From the NCBI GenBank assembly GCA_030407315.1, contig JALQPE010002416.1, forward strand, positions 59,073 through 123,072: DNA of 64,000 bases, written 5' to 3'. Of the stretch, positions 1 to 11,800 are shown one piece after another. The notes beneath the pieces were generated by a model, which saw only the letters and a program-made list of their open reading frames with translations, had not been told where the DNA came from and did no database searches. Made by a program: the position numbers and the translations under genes. The stretch's first letter is position 1. The number at the start of each line of letters is the position of its first letter. The stretch is from Asparagopsis taxiformis (taxonomy: Eukaryota > Rhodophyta > Florideophyceae > Bonnemaisoniales > Bonnemaisoniaceae).

Positions 1-699
1 TATGCAGGATGTTATTACAAAGTTTACCCTGGGCTTCATGAGGCAGTGAGCGGAACTGGTGCTGAAGCTGTGAACATTACATGTTCCAGTTTTGCAGCAG
101 TATCGGACTTGTTAGGATTACCTCACCCGTGGCGAATTGAGTCATTACTGCACAGATGAAAGCCTGGAGCGGCAGTGGAAGAGGAAGAAGGGGGAGTGAT
201 TAGCGGAAATCGGCCTAGGAGGCCATTATTCTTGCGCTTGCTTGGTGCATTGTTGTGCACAGAAACGACGAACGGAGATCCATCATCTGTTGCAATTGGC
301 AGTAGCTCGTTCTGCGTATCCGGAGCAAAATCGAACACGTGGTGCCTAGTGCGCAAGAATAGTTCTGCGGTCCAAGGTCAATATGTGCATGGCATGGAGC
401 TGAAAAAATGCCCATCGATTTGTGCCGTACATAGGAGGCCTGACGGGGATGCGAGTCGGGAAGGGTGGAAAGGTGACGGGAAGAAGAGTTTTCGTATAGA
501 ATGGCAACCGATAACGCATAAGAAAAGGGGACAGACAGGGGATGTGTTTTGGGGAACATTTCGAATTCATATACCCTACGTCGTATTCCGAGGTTTTGGC
601 GAACCATGGCGAATAGACAAGTTGATATCGGAAGATCTAGTCAAAGATGTGGTGGGGTATAACTTTTCAGACAAAAGGGCAGAGGAGTACATAAAATGA
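1..699 (+). pseudogene. C-terminal part of an unrecognised ORF with one in-frame stop
   Basis: One reading frame is open from base 1 to a TGA at 697-699, interrupted only by a TGA at 157-159, so this is the 3' end of a gene that begins outside the window. I do not recognise the protein. The C-terminus has a PW-x2-D motif followed by alternating hydrophobic residues, weakly like the C-terminus of the transposase ending at 19759. The ORF converges on the coiled-coil gene that stops at 827, leaving 127 bp, just as the transposase at 16721-19759 converges on its coiled-coil partner with 77 bp between. On layout it may be the tail of a related transposase, but the sequence similarity alone is too weak to prove it. 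Confidence 0.4.
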
Positions 700-826
700 T
701 ACCAGTAGTGCAATGAATAAAGCAAAAACGGTTCTACCAGGCTAATAGATACACATGTATACTGAGAACTAGAGGCAAAAAATGCCAGGTTACGTAGGCA
801 AAGATAGCAGAACAGTAAACAGAAAT

Positions 827-2488
827 CTACACATCAATTAAAGAAATACCAAGTTCATCATCTTCCTCTAGAGGTACACAATGAACATTAGATGCTACCC
901 TGGCTGTTGGGTTTTCGTAGGATTGTTCCATCTGTATGGCATTAGAATCGAACCGCACCGACATGTATTCCTCTGCAGTGATGTTTCTCTTCTTCCTAAT
1001 AATACCTAGAAGGCAATCACCCCCCATGAGGTAGTCACGGAGGTCGATGTGACCCCATGTAACACACAGAGGGAAACCATCATTCCCGAAATTACCGGTA
1101 GGCGCCATTGTAAGGGCTGTGGTGAATAACCCGTGCAGGCAAATTGCAATGCGATAACATGCCTGAATTGAATGGGGTTCGTGACAGAGCATCTCGAGTT
1201 GTGTGCATTGGCAGAAACTACACAACAATATCATAGCTAATGTAAGAAAAGAAAAAGAACAGACGGCCAATTTCTCAACCGGGGCCTTTGTACCTGCATT
1301 GCAGGAGCCGTCCACGGCGCCGCTAACCTGAACTTTGTAAGTAACCTGAATGTGAAGCTCAGGTCGACTCAAAATAAAATCCGAGAAGATATCATCATTT
1401 TTGGAATAGACAGCTTGAGACTCATCCCCTGTGCCGTAAGCTTTCGAAGTTATCGGAATTTTTTCAGATGGACACATATCCAATGCAGAAATGTCATTGT
1501 CAGGCGAAAGAGAAACTTTAGCCTGCATATCTCGATGGATGAGGAAGAATGCATGTTTGACTAATTCCATTTTCATCTGCTTCCGGGAAGTTTTGAAAAA
1601 CTGTGTGAGCTGCCGCAGTGCCGAAGTAACGATCGGAATGGACTGTAAGTCCGAAGGAAAAAGATTAGATACACAAGAAGACGAAGATGAGGAAGAACCA
1701 GTACGGCGCTGTTCTCCTTTAGAACCCGAGAGTCGGCGACGTTTCGAATAATTAATTGGTAGAGTTTTGGACTGTGGCGCAGGTCGATCTGTTTCCGTTG
1801 GCATCGAAATATCCATGGCATGGAAAAGAGCCCGCTGCGAAATTTGCAACCAAGCAGGCTTATTGATTGGCACGATGGTCGCATTGCGAAGTGCGTAGGC
1901 ACGAGAAATGGTATTGCTGTTCAGGTCATCCTCCTCCCCAGGGTCAAGGGTACCAGAATTCCTCGTCGCCGAATCCTTCCATCGCACAATTCTGTCATTT
2001 GCCATAGAAATAAACGCAGTTCCGACAATAGCACGTTTCAGGAACACATGCTTTTTCCCTACAGCTGTTCCAATTAGGGATTTCTTGGACTGCCTGACCT
2101 CAGAATTAGAACTGGATATCTGAGAGAAGGAAAGGGAAGCCAGAAGCAAAGTAGTGCAGGAATCTTCATTTGAACACGGTACAGATGTTGCACAGAACGA
2201 GTTTGGGGTAACAGAGGTTTTGATGAACTCTACAATGGTTCGAAACGCGACGAACCTGGATGTCACAAGTCTGTTGTTGAAAAGAAAGGACACCAGAGTG
2301 GTAACTTGTGCTGATTTTCTTGAACGCTCTTCCAGAACCACAGGTGGAACAACGTTTGTACCAGCTGCAGCAGAGGCCATATACCGAATGCAGGCTAGTT
2401 CCATTTGAACAGATGAAAGAGAATCGCGGAGGTACTGTTCAAGGTAGGCAAACCGTTCCTCAAACTGCGCAAACCTGGTTAAGGATAG
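827..2488 (-). CDS. Coiled-coil accessory ORF of a transposon (ORF2-like), unknown function
   Basis: About 525 residues from the first ATG at 2404. The frame is open a further 28 codons upstream to a stop at 2489-2491, and those codons predict a heptad-like coiled coil, so the true start or a splice acceptor lies upstream of 2404. The middle has a basic patch and a serine run (around 1670-1750), consistent with a nuclear protein. No catalytic domain was recognised. It shares layout with the ORF at 19837-22202: same strand, just downstream of a DNA methyltransferase and convergent with a + strand ORF. Short stretches align loosely (an RW motif in the middle and hydrophobic segments near the C-terminus). 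I infer a diverged homologue; alignment would be needed to confirm it. Confidence 0.5.
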   Translation of the reverse strand, partial: LSLTRFAQFEERFAYLEQYLRDSLSSVQMELACIRYMASAAAGTNVVPPVVLEERSRKSAQVTTLVSFLFNNRLVTSRFVAFRTIVEFIKTSVTPNSFCATSVPCSNEDSCTTLLLASLSFSQISSSNSEVRQSKKSLIGTAVGKKHVFLKRAIVGTAFISMANDRIVRWKDSATRNSGTLDPGEEDDLNSNTISRAYALRNATIVPINKPAWLQISQRALFHAMDISMPTETDRPAPQSKTLPINYSKRRRLSGSKGEQRRTGSSSSSSSCVSNLFPSDLQSIPIVTSALRQLTQFFKTSRKQMKMELVKHAFFLIHRDMQAKVSLSPDNDISALDMCPSEKIPITSKAYGTGDESQAVYSKNDDIFSDFILSRPELHIQVTYKVQVSGAVDGSCNAGTKAPVEKLAVCSFSFLTLAMILLCSFCQCTQLEMLCHEPHSIQACYRIAICLHGLFTTALTMAPTGNFGNDGFPLCVTWGHIDLRDYLMGGDCLLGIIRKKRNITAEEYMSVRFDSNAIQMEQSYENPTARVASNVHCVPLEEDDELGISLIDV

Positions 2489-2491
2489 TTA

Positions 2492-3043
2492 GTCTCTCAT
2501 GTCAGCCTGGAATAAGGAGATCTTCACAGATATGTTTCGTAACGTCAGAGCTACTGGGATCAGGTATTCCAAGATGAAGAGTTATCCAGTAGAATGGTGG
2601 TCAAGGTAATTTGTTTAAGTTCGGAACTTGTCCGTTTATTGAAGAAGGGAAGGAAAGGGGAGAGATCGAAACGTTACAAATGCTACGTGTTGTAACCGAC
2701 CTATTCAATTTGTAGAAGTAGGAAGAGATAAAGGAGGCTGTGGAACCGTTACGAATGCACCGTGCCGTAACGGTCGTAGATCCAAATAAATGGTGTGGTA
2801 CAATAACTGTTTAAATTATGCTTACTTTTGGACGGGAAAATTACTCGAGTAAAAATAGATCTAGACCTGAACATTAGGTAGATCAGGTCCTCGTCCTGTT
2901 CACGGGAAAGAAATGCACCTAATCATCGCGGATGTTAGAGGGAATGAGGAGATAGAACATAATTTGCCTATTTTACTATTTGCGGGGTAATGGGGAGCAG
3001 GGAGAACATGATGTAGGTGTGAAAAACGCCAATGCGTTCCTGT
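2492..3043. other. Intergenic, no gene seen
   Basis: Between the methyltransferase-SET gene and the coiled-coil ORF I see only short degenerate repeats, such as two GTTAC-rich stretches near 2670-2770. No ORF or RNA is supportable. It should hold the promoter of the 827-2488 gene. Confidence 0.3.
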
Positions 3044-4985
3044 TTAAACTGAGAAGTAGTCATTGCCATATTCTATGAACAGCTCGGAGCCAGCAGAGAT
3101 CGGCACGTTGGCAGTAACACAGACAACTTGATAGTTTGAGACAGTATTCTCGTCGAGGAGCTCTTGAACGGGAGACGAGAAACTAACGTTAGCTGCGCGT
3201 GAAGGACGTTCAGTTCCCTCAGCTGGATCCACAAAGTTGGGGTCATTGATTTTCGAAGCGACACAGTACTCGAAAGGGACGACAAATATGGGGCTTCCAG
3301 CAGTAGAAGGAAGCAAACAAGATACATTCGAATCCTTGATTTGAAGAGCGTAGGTTCTGAAGCGCTCCACGGTAAATGCGGTGGGACCTGTTCCAAACGT
3401 CTTGCCTTTTGATTTATAGAGATCTCTGTAAACCAATGAACCGAAATAAAATCCAACAATATCACCAGGGTCGATCTGGTCTCTGGCAAAAAGACCGTCA
3501 CCAGCCCCCGGAATAGTTGAGGGCGCGACGTACACGTTGTGTGCCATGGCATCAATGGAAAGCAGAAGATTGTTGTCAATGGTGGACAGCATGCCGAGAA
3601 GTGATTGAGGCCATTTGTGAACTGGAAGGTCGCCCAGTTGTTTGTATTGGTCTGGGATACCCCACATGCTAGTGAGGAAACTGACGAGGTGGGGCGGAAG
3701 TCGCGTAGCAACTGGCAAACCTGAGGTAGGCTTTGAAACCGTACCCTCCTCGGAAACCGGTAGATGTGATGAGGCGAGTTGTTGTAGCGAAGGATTGGAG
3801 AGCTGAGCAAAATTACCAATTGCCACCTGACGCAGAAATGCGGTATGAACTCTCGGAAGAGATAATTCAAAGCAATCTTTGTACTTTTCACAACCGACAA
3901 ACCGCCTATACTGACCGTGGCGCATGTTGAGGCAAGCGACTGCAGTGGAGAATGTTCCGGCGAGAATTCGAGTCGACAACTAAATCTCCCTGGTGTGAAA
4001 ATCGCCCAATTAGTTCCTGCAACAAACCAACGAGCTTCTGCTCCGGGCGCAATACCTTGTTCTTCTGTTCCGTTTGGTCGAAATATTTGACAGTCTCTGA
4101 AGGCGATATCCTTGGAATGTTATCGATAATATTTGTCCATGCTCGGAATCTGGTTGGGATGTAACCGGCATTTTTATAGTTCACCATCGCCCATCCTTTT
4201 CTTCCTTTTCCGAGCTTTGTAGCATGTACAACCAGCTCAGACATATTCATTAAACTGGTCGTAAATCTATATGGCGGAGAAGTGAAATGCGTTGGGCTCC
4301 GAATACAGAAGATAGGCTGTGAATCAACTGAAAACATGGGAGTGTTCGTAGAAGTCTTGACCTTTCGGAGTTCGTAAACCCAGTTGTAGAAAAGGGCAGC
4401 AGATGTGAAGATGAGAACATGACCACCCTGTCGTGTTACCTTTGCGATAGTTGCCACTGTGTCCACGATTTCTTGTTGGCGGAGAATGTCATACGCTGAA
4501 TTCTCTCTCCCAGCTGTTCGTCTCGAATTATACGGTGGATCTGTGAGAACCAATTGGGCACCCTCTACAAGCTCCGGTTTTGCAGGAATATCAATGCGTT
4601 CATAGGTCTCAAGAAGATCTCTGAAACTGCAATTGAGTGTGTGTAGGCAAGAAGCCTTCATGTTTTGTAGGTTTGCTGGAATTGAAACAGGGTCTCCGAG
4701 ACGCATAGATTCGATGTCTAAGGACTCGGCAGTACTTGTGTCTGATGGCCTTCTATGAGCGCTCACCGGCTCAGAAGTGCGAGCTGACTTTGCAGGAACA
4801 TCAGTTTCATTACTGTTGTCCAGTCGCTTCCGTTTGACACCTGTATCCGTGATTTGTTCAATGGATGGTGACGCAGGAACGGGAGCGAAAGATGTATCAG
4901 CTTCTCCAAAAAGCTCCTCGTTTGGTTCAGGAGTCGATTGTGGTAGTTCAGAGTTTCTGAAGGCCGTGAGCTGCCTCCGTCTGTG
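3044..4985 (-). pseudogene. DNA methyltransferase (DPPY type) fused to a SET domain, frameshifted
   Basis: The first part (reading down from about 4985) has the amino-methyltransferase catalytic motif LTDPPYN, followed by a region resembling strand 5 of the fold (GGHVLIF). The SAM-binding motif comes after the catalytic motif, the order of beta-class DNA N6-adenine/N4-cytosine methyltransferases. It is split by a one-base frameshift near 3970: VVDS in one frame continues as ILAGTFSTA in the next. The second frame carries a SET domain (about 3580-3050) with GAGDGLFAR at its start and FIEYGNDY at its end; the usual NHS motif reads NVS. The most N-terminal ~70 codons of the open frame (4985-5192) are repeat DNA, so the true N-terminus is lost or lies below 4985. 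The target (DNA base, histone or other) is unknown. Confidence 0.65.
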
Positions 4986-5215
4986 TTCTCGGAAATGGAC
5001 GCGGACGTCCACAACCTCTAGTACACCTAGTATTACTAGGCGGACGTCCATGTTCTCCAGTATTTTTGGATGTCCGCCTAGAACCGGACGTCCATGCGGT
5101 CTAGTACGTCTAGTATTACTAGGGCGACATTCATTGTTTCTAGTACCACGGATGTCCCCCTCGGGATGGACTTCCGCCATGTCTATGTCCACCTAGGACG
5201 GGCGCCGGTTCAGAA
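4971..5215. repeat. GGACGTCC-rich repeat element, copy 1
   Basis: It begins with a sharp boundary, CGTCTGTGTTCTCGGAAATG, and contains many copies of GGACGTCC or close variants plus CTAGTA motifs. The same boundary sequence recurs at 14181, where it interrupts an unrelated repeat. This marks it as the terminus of a mobile or inserted element. It overwrites the 5' end of the methyltransferase-SET gene. No protein is encoded. The other terminus was not found. Confidence 0.55.
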
Positions 5216-6420
5216 ATTCAAAAATTTCGACCCCAGAAATTTCTGCCGCCGTGCTCGACATGGATGTCCGCATCCATCACGGCGACCACTCTATTTTTCC
5301 TTGTCGGTCGACTCCAATTTCGTCTTTAATTTTTTCATCCTCTCGCTCACACCCCCTTCCTGTTGGTGCTCACCTCCCCCGTACTGTACCTCAAACACCC
5401 CCAATACCACTCTAGCACGCATTTTCAGATACCTATCCCCGCTTCCACGGTGCACACCTCCATTCCATACCTACTTTTCTGCTCTACCGTACAGATTTCG
5501 TATAACCAGTCCTCATACTACCTCAGAATAGGGCAAAACACCCCTATCTCCTCGACCATGCTCTCCCCCATCACCTTTGAAACGTATTGTTCTTCAGTAC
5601 CCTCTCTCCTCTACCCTCAACCCCTCTCCTTCGCCCTCTACACAAACTTCCCCTGCAGCTTACTCTTCCAAAACCTCTCACTCCCATCCCGTACCCGACC
5701 TGCTCCACCCCTCCCTCCCTCAGCTGCTCCATGCCCCCACGCCATCCGCATCTTCGATACCGTATACACCACCACCACCGGCCCACGCTCCCGCACTGCG
5801 GGGTGGCTCCCCCGCCGTATCCCCAGAAACCTCCCCGCTCTGAAACACATATCAACCCCCCACTTCGCACCCTTCCTCCCACTCCCCTCCCTCCCCAAAT
5901 ACAATAACCCCCTTCTTCTCCATCACATCCCCACTCACCACAGCCAGAACAGACGCCACCCCCTCCCCTTCTTTCTCCTCACTTTCCTAAAAACCCCTCC
6001 TCTCGGCGCCTTCAACCGCACCCTCCTACGGTCCCACCTAAACACCTCCTCCGCCCTCACTACCCCAACACCCCGCAGCGTCTCCCCAATCCCCATAATA
6101 TGCTTGTCGGCACTCCTCTCCGAATCACAATCCATTCTAAACCCGCACTCCGTACATTTCCACCTCCCCCTGTACCATCCCAAGATTCCATCCCCCCACA
6201 GAACACATCCTCATACCACAGAAGAATTTTCTTCCTCTCATACCTCATCCATAAAACCTCCATCAGCTCCATGTAAATTTCGATGAAAATATTTTCTCTA
6301 CTATGCAATCTCAAACATGTATGAGCCTATGCCTTTCCGCTTTGTCAACCCTGAATATTGGTACTCATGTATTCATAAAATAGGGCCACCCACATCCCTA
6401 TCCCGTTCTGCAAGCTTTAC
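5216..6420. other. Pyrimidine-rich spacer, no gene
   Basis: The + strand is strongly C/T biased (long CCT/CTC runs), giving long proline/serine/leucine ORFs in several frames that look like composition artefacts. No conserved motif is seen. Its content resembles the region 14.65-16.08 kb, which also follows a GGACGTCC element. Confidence 0.4.
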
Positions 6421-6589
6421 AAACCACTAGACGCATACTCCACAACTATACAACAAACACTACTCGCTATTTCAGACGACGCGGTACACAAGTAGCGTAG
6501 TGTCAACCTTCCGTGACGCCTTCCCTGATGCGTACAAGTGGGAAACACGTCTAGACGTATATCACAAGTGAGCGCGGGAATTTTCGGCA

Positions 6590-8545
6590 CAGGAGATGCT
6601 GGGCCACAAAATTGATTTTTCGGAAATTTTAGAATTTCTGGGCTGGCCAGCAATGCAATCGAGCTGGACATCCACCGGACGTCCATTTCAGGTTGGTCGC
6701 GAGAGGGTGGGGCGGGACCATGATGAAACAAGGACCAAGACCTTTCCCTGACGTGTTGAGCCTGAAATCGACCCTTCGTGAGACGCGATTTTGGCTTACA
6801 GTTGGTGCTAATAGAAGCCAGTGATAGCCCCGATCGGGGCGGCAGCCGGCTCTGGCTTACAGTTGGTGCTTACAGACGCCAGTGATAGCCCCCGATCGGG
6901 GCCGGCGGTCGGTTCCTGGGGCCGTTGTGGCCAAATTAGACACCCTGATTTGAATTAAAATTTGGGCTATTCTCAAAAACATGCACATGTGAACATGTTT
7001 TTGAGATGGGGGTGTGCCGTACGGCACAATCGACCGCCCAAATCGTTGATTTTTGCAAGATTTTTTGTGCCCGAAATTTTAGAATTTCTGGGCTGGCCAG
7101 CAGTGCATCTGAGCTGGACATCCACCGGACGTCCATTTCAGGTTGGTCGTGTGCTGCCTACATCCACGCATTGCAGAAACTAAGCCAGCGGGTTCACTAC
7201 TAATACAAAGTACACGGAATATGAGTAACGTGATAGGTGAGTAGTGTTTGTGTTGAGGGAGTAAGGCGGGACCATTATGAAACACGGAAGAAGATGCGTA
7301 CCTAGCATAACTTAGGCTTGAAGCCTGGAATCGACCCATCTTTCGGCGCCATTCAGCCTCACAGTTAGTGCTTACAGAAGCCAGTGATGACCCCGCTCGG
7401 GGCGGCGGCTCCGGTTCCTGGGGCCGTTGTGGCCAAATTAGACGCCCTGATTTGAATTAAAATTTGGGCTATTCTCAAAAACATGCAGATGTGAACATGT
7501 TTTTGAGATGGGGGTGTGCCGTACGGCACAATCGACCTGCCCAAATCGTTGATTTTTTACAATTTTTTGTGCCCGAAATTTTAGAATTTCTGGGCTGGCC
7601 AGCAGTGCAATCGAGCTGGACATCCACCGGACGTCCATTTCAGGTTGGTCGTGAGAGAGTGAGGCGGGACCATGATGGAACAAGGACCAAGACCTGTCCC
7701 TGGCGTATTGAGCCTGAAATTGACCCTTCGTGAGACGCGATTTTGGCTTACAGTTAGTGCTTACAGAAGCCAGTGATGGCCCCACTCGGGGCGGCGGCCG
7801 GTTCCTGGGGCCGTTGTGGCCAAATTAGACACCTTGATTTGAATCAAAATTTGGGCTATTCTCAAAAACATGCACATGTGAACATGTTTTTGAGATGGGG
7901 GTGTGCCGTACGGCACAATCCACCCGCTGAAATCGATGTTTTTTGCAATATTTTTTTGTGCCCGAAATTGTAGAATTTCTGGGCTGGCCAGCAGTGCATC
8001 TGAGCTGGACATCCACCGGACGTCCATTTCAGGTTGGTCGTGTGCTGCCTACATCCACGCATTGCAGAAACTAAGCCAGCGGGTTCACTACTAATACAAA
8101 GTACACGGAATATGAGTAACGTGATAGGTGAGTAGTGTTTGTGTTGAGGGAGTAAGGCGGGACCATGATGAAACAGGGAAAAAGATGTCACCCAAGCATA
8201 ACTTAGGCTTGAAGCCTGGAATCGAACCTTCGTAAGACGCGATTTTGGCTTACAGTTAGTGCTTACAGAAGCCAGTGATGGCCCCGCTCGGGGCGGCGGC
8301 CGGTTCCTGGGGCCGTTGTGGCCAAATTAGACACCCTGATTTGAATTAAAATTTGGGCTATTCTCAAAAACATGCACATGTGAACATGTTTTTGAGATGG
8401 GGGTGTGCCGTACGGCACAATCGACCGCCCAAATCGATGTTTTTTGCAATATTTTTTTCTGCCCTGAATTGTAGAGTTTCTGGGCTGGCCAGCAATGCAT
8501 CTGAGCTGGACATCCACCGGACGTCCATTTCAGGTTGATCGTGTA
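6590..8545 (+). repeat. Satellite-like array of alternating 502/387 bp hairpin units (array 1)
   Basis: Four hairpins start at 6972, 7474, 7861 and 8363, giving spacings of 502, 387 and 502 bp. A partial unit without hairpin lies at 6590-6700. Each unit holds a 12 bp perfect stem (CTCAAAAACATG / CATGTTTTTGAG) with a 10 nt loop, the palindrome GCCGTACGGC, and a block with GGGCTGGCCAGCA and the GGACGTCC motif. Two unit types alternate: the longer adds a segment around TGTGCTGCCTACATCCACGC. Short ORFs here are repeat translations and not genes. The array abuts the 3' flank of the ParB-dioxygenase gene. Confidence 0.85.
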
Positions 8546-8811
8546 TCGTGCACGTCCACCCATTACCGGAAGCAAGTAGGCGATGAAGCACGTACAAACC
8601 CAATTGTTCTGCTATTTCTACCATAGACCATCGAGTCTAGAGATGTGAGGGAATCGTCCTGGAAATCATGCTCCAACCCACGAGGGAATGGACAATCTAG
8701 TTTGAAAGCATGGAACGGAAGTACATTATACTAGGTTCATAGATTGGAAGTGATAAAGGAGATGATTATATTCTCGATAATTGTTTACCAAAGTAGTAGT
8801 TGTTAAGCTAT
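8546..8811. other. 3' flank of the ParB-dioxygenase gene
   Basis: Unique sequence between the last repeat unit and the stop codon at 8812-8814. It should contain the polyadenylation region. No motif was confidently identified. Confidence 0.3.
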
Positions 8812-11800
8812 CTAGCCGTCGGAAAATTCTTCTTCCTCTTCGTCCTCACTATATTCAGGATCTCCCGGCAGAATAGGCGTTATCGGCAACTGTGGAGTTG
8901 AATAGCTCAAGATGAATTTTTGACCCGGTGTGAGGGTTCTCTTCTTGGGAGCTTCTGTCGTCTTCATCCGCATGATTCCGAGTTGCCCTGTCTTCGGCCT
9001 ACGATCTTTCTTGACCGGGATGGGAACAACTGTCTTGTGGCGAACATTGACAGGTGCCGGTTGACTTTGCCTGGCAGACCGGCGCGGAGCATTGGCGATT
9101 ACTTCTTCTTCGAATCCCAACCGCCTGATGAAACCAAACGAAACATTGTCGGGAATCGGATACGACGCATTCCTGAAATACGTGTGATACCTCGTTGTCG
9201 TGTGTGACACAACTCTGTCGACATGCCCTGCCCCGGCATGTTGTACATGGCCGTGACCGATGAAGACTGAACGTGGCGGAACGATTACCTTCTTCAGCTT
9301 CATCGTCTTGGCGTACATATCTAATTCCAGCGCTTTGGAAAAGACGTACTTGTGGGACCCTGGACACACCCAGATAGGGAATGGGTCATCTCCGTTGGCA
9401 ATAACAAAGTAACCCGGAAGTTGATCTTTGCGGTCGCGAGGAGGAACAGGGAAATCATTGTGTGGGACCTGCCGAGGACACCCCTTTCCCGTTATCAAAA
9501 ACCGTCCCCCAGATGCCGGCATGACAAGTTTTTCTCCCGGTAAACCGCACTCCTCCAGCCCTATCAGCCGGACAAGGATTCCCAACCACACATCCAGCAG
9601 GGCTCGCCGCGTCACAAACTTGAACCGGTCGATATGCGTCTCATCGTTCTCGGCATAGTCAACCAGGCAGTGGCGCGTAGACGTGAAGCGAGCCCTCCCC
9701 TCATTCCGGTTCTTCTCATCTGTTTCATCGTCCCCAGTATTGACAATGGGACTCCACAGCTGCCGGTTCCCAGGGTCCTTGTGCACCTCCTCCCCCTCCC
9801 ACGTTCCCAAAAAGTACCGAAACAATTCCTGGTTAGGAATTTCTTCCATGAGACCCAAGTCAAATGGGAACTTGTCCGACGCATCGAGGTAGCTTACATC
9901 CGCGAAATTGTGCATCACCGTATACCCTCGCTCGTTGATTTCCGTTCGGCAATTGTGGAAGTACGCCATACCAGTGCCGGCCTCATACGAATCCTTCCAG
10001 CTTGTAGACATTCGCGCAACCTGGGCGAAGTCCAGCCTCGAGGGTAGAAACGTCGATGTAGGCTCACACATCGCCTTGGCAGCCATCTTCCACGCTGCGA
10101 AAAACATCGGATAGATGGTGTCGATCTCGAAAACAAGATGACGAGCCCGATGTTGTTCCGGAATATGCAGCCCCTCAAACACAGGGTCCATCGCCACTTG
10201 TTTCAAATACCTCACCTCTCTGCCCTCCTCATCGATTTCCACACTCTCCAATAACAACCTGAGCTCAATCGGGGGCAGACAGCCAACCCTCACCGATGCG
10301 ATGACGTCCGCGGGACGCTGCGCCAGATGATGCCCTTCAGCTCGGTCTTTGACTTCGAAATCGTCGGGAAGAGATGGCATCCGGTCGTCGAACAGGAGGT
10401 CGTGTTCAGAAGGAGAGTCACGAACGATGTAACCGTCTTCATCGACTTCCACTCCTTCCGGAACAGTGAATGTAATTGTCACTTCGCGGACCCCCTTGCT
10501 TTCGACTTGGCCCACGTCTGCACCCTGTTTGTCTTCCTCGTCCGAAACGTTATGGACAGATTGTTGTTCGGCAGTAGTCGCGCGAGCACCTTGGTTATCT
10601 TGGGGGACAATCTCAACGGCAGAATCGGGGGAACGGGCGGAGTCTTCGTCAACCTCATCACCGGAAGCAGTGGCTTGTTGTTGATCGGTGGGTTTATCAA
10701 CAACGGCCTGCTCTTCTTCCCCGGCGGATTGTTGTACCACAACCGGCTCTTCTTCCTCGAGGCGTGTGCTCCCCGTCGAGCGAAGTCGCTGTGAACGGCG
10801 GCGGATGCCATGCGAAGCAGGCTCATGTTCGACATTCCGCTGCTTCTTGTGAGTGAGTCTCACATTGGCAGCAGAAGGGCGGCGTTTGCGTCGAGCCTTA
10901 GTCTTCTTCTTCAATGTCGGATTGAAAAACTCTTTCAAGTTCGTTTCCAAATCCTGTAAACGCGTGGTTCTCCGTCGCATTCGAACCTCACTGCTCCGGT
11001 CGTCCCCTCTATACATTGCAATGGCATTGGTGAGATGCCATTGCAACTCCTTCGGCTGCTTAACCGACCCAATTGCCATCTCTGTGCTCAGAAATGACTT
11101 GCGCATAATACTCTTTGGGCGCCCATACGCAGCGTACAGAGAATTTGCTATTGCAGTCACGCGACGGACGTATGTATAGAAGTCGTTCACGTCAAAGCGT
11201 CCATCCGGACGTCCACCATGAGCAGGGTTCAAGTACTCCGAAAGACCACGCAAGACGAAGACAAAGTTTTCTTCCAGCAACTCGCGCACTATCTTGTGGT
11301 CCAGGTGCGTTATCCCAATCTCGTTGCGGCGCTCGGAATTGTTCAGCTCACGCAACACTTCGTCGAGAACAGGATGCTTCAGCGTTGCTATAGCCAAACG
11401 CGTCCACCGCCGGGCCGTGTTCGTTGAATTCATCATCCCCATGAACTGCGCCTCGAACAATGTTCGGATGACATCAGACTCACGCAAGTCGCCAGCGTTT
11501 TCCACGTTATTTGCAACAGCAATCGTACGGATGAACTGCTGGATGGACGACAAGATTCGAACCAGGGAGCGCTCCGTCAGTTGCGTCCCAGTCGTATGGT
11601 TCGACTCTGCACTCTTGTGGATGATCTCATGAGGCTGGAGATCACTGTCGTCCTTGCGGCGAAGGTAGTACACATCCAGAGGCTGAGTAACCCAGCGCAA
11701 GCGGTTTGCCTCCTGTGGCAGCTTGGTTCTGTGCATACGGGTGAGGCGCGTGAAGTCATCGGCAATGCTATGCATAGCATTGAGACGATGCAGTCCGTCG

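Noticed and set aside
5363..6286. 307-codon + strand ORF
   Set aside because: Proline/serine/leucine-rich reading of C/T-rich DNA; long ORFs exist in several frames and no motif is present.
10327..10794. 155-codon + strand ORF opposite the ParB-dioxygenase gene
   Set aside because: Shadow of the strongly biased antisense coding strand; the same shadow occurs inverted at 34185-34652.
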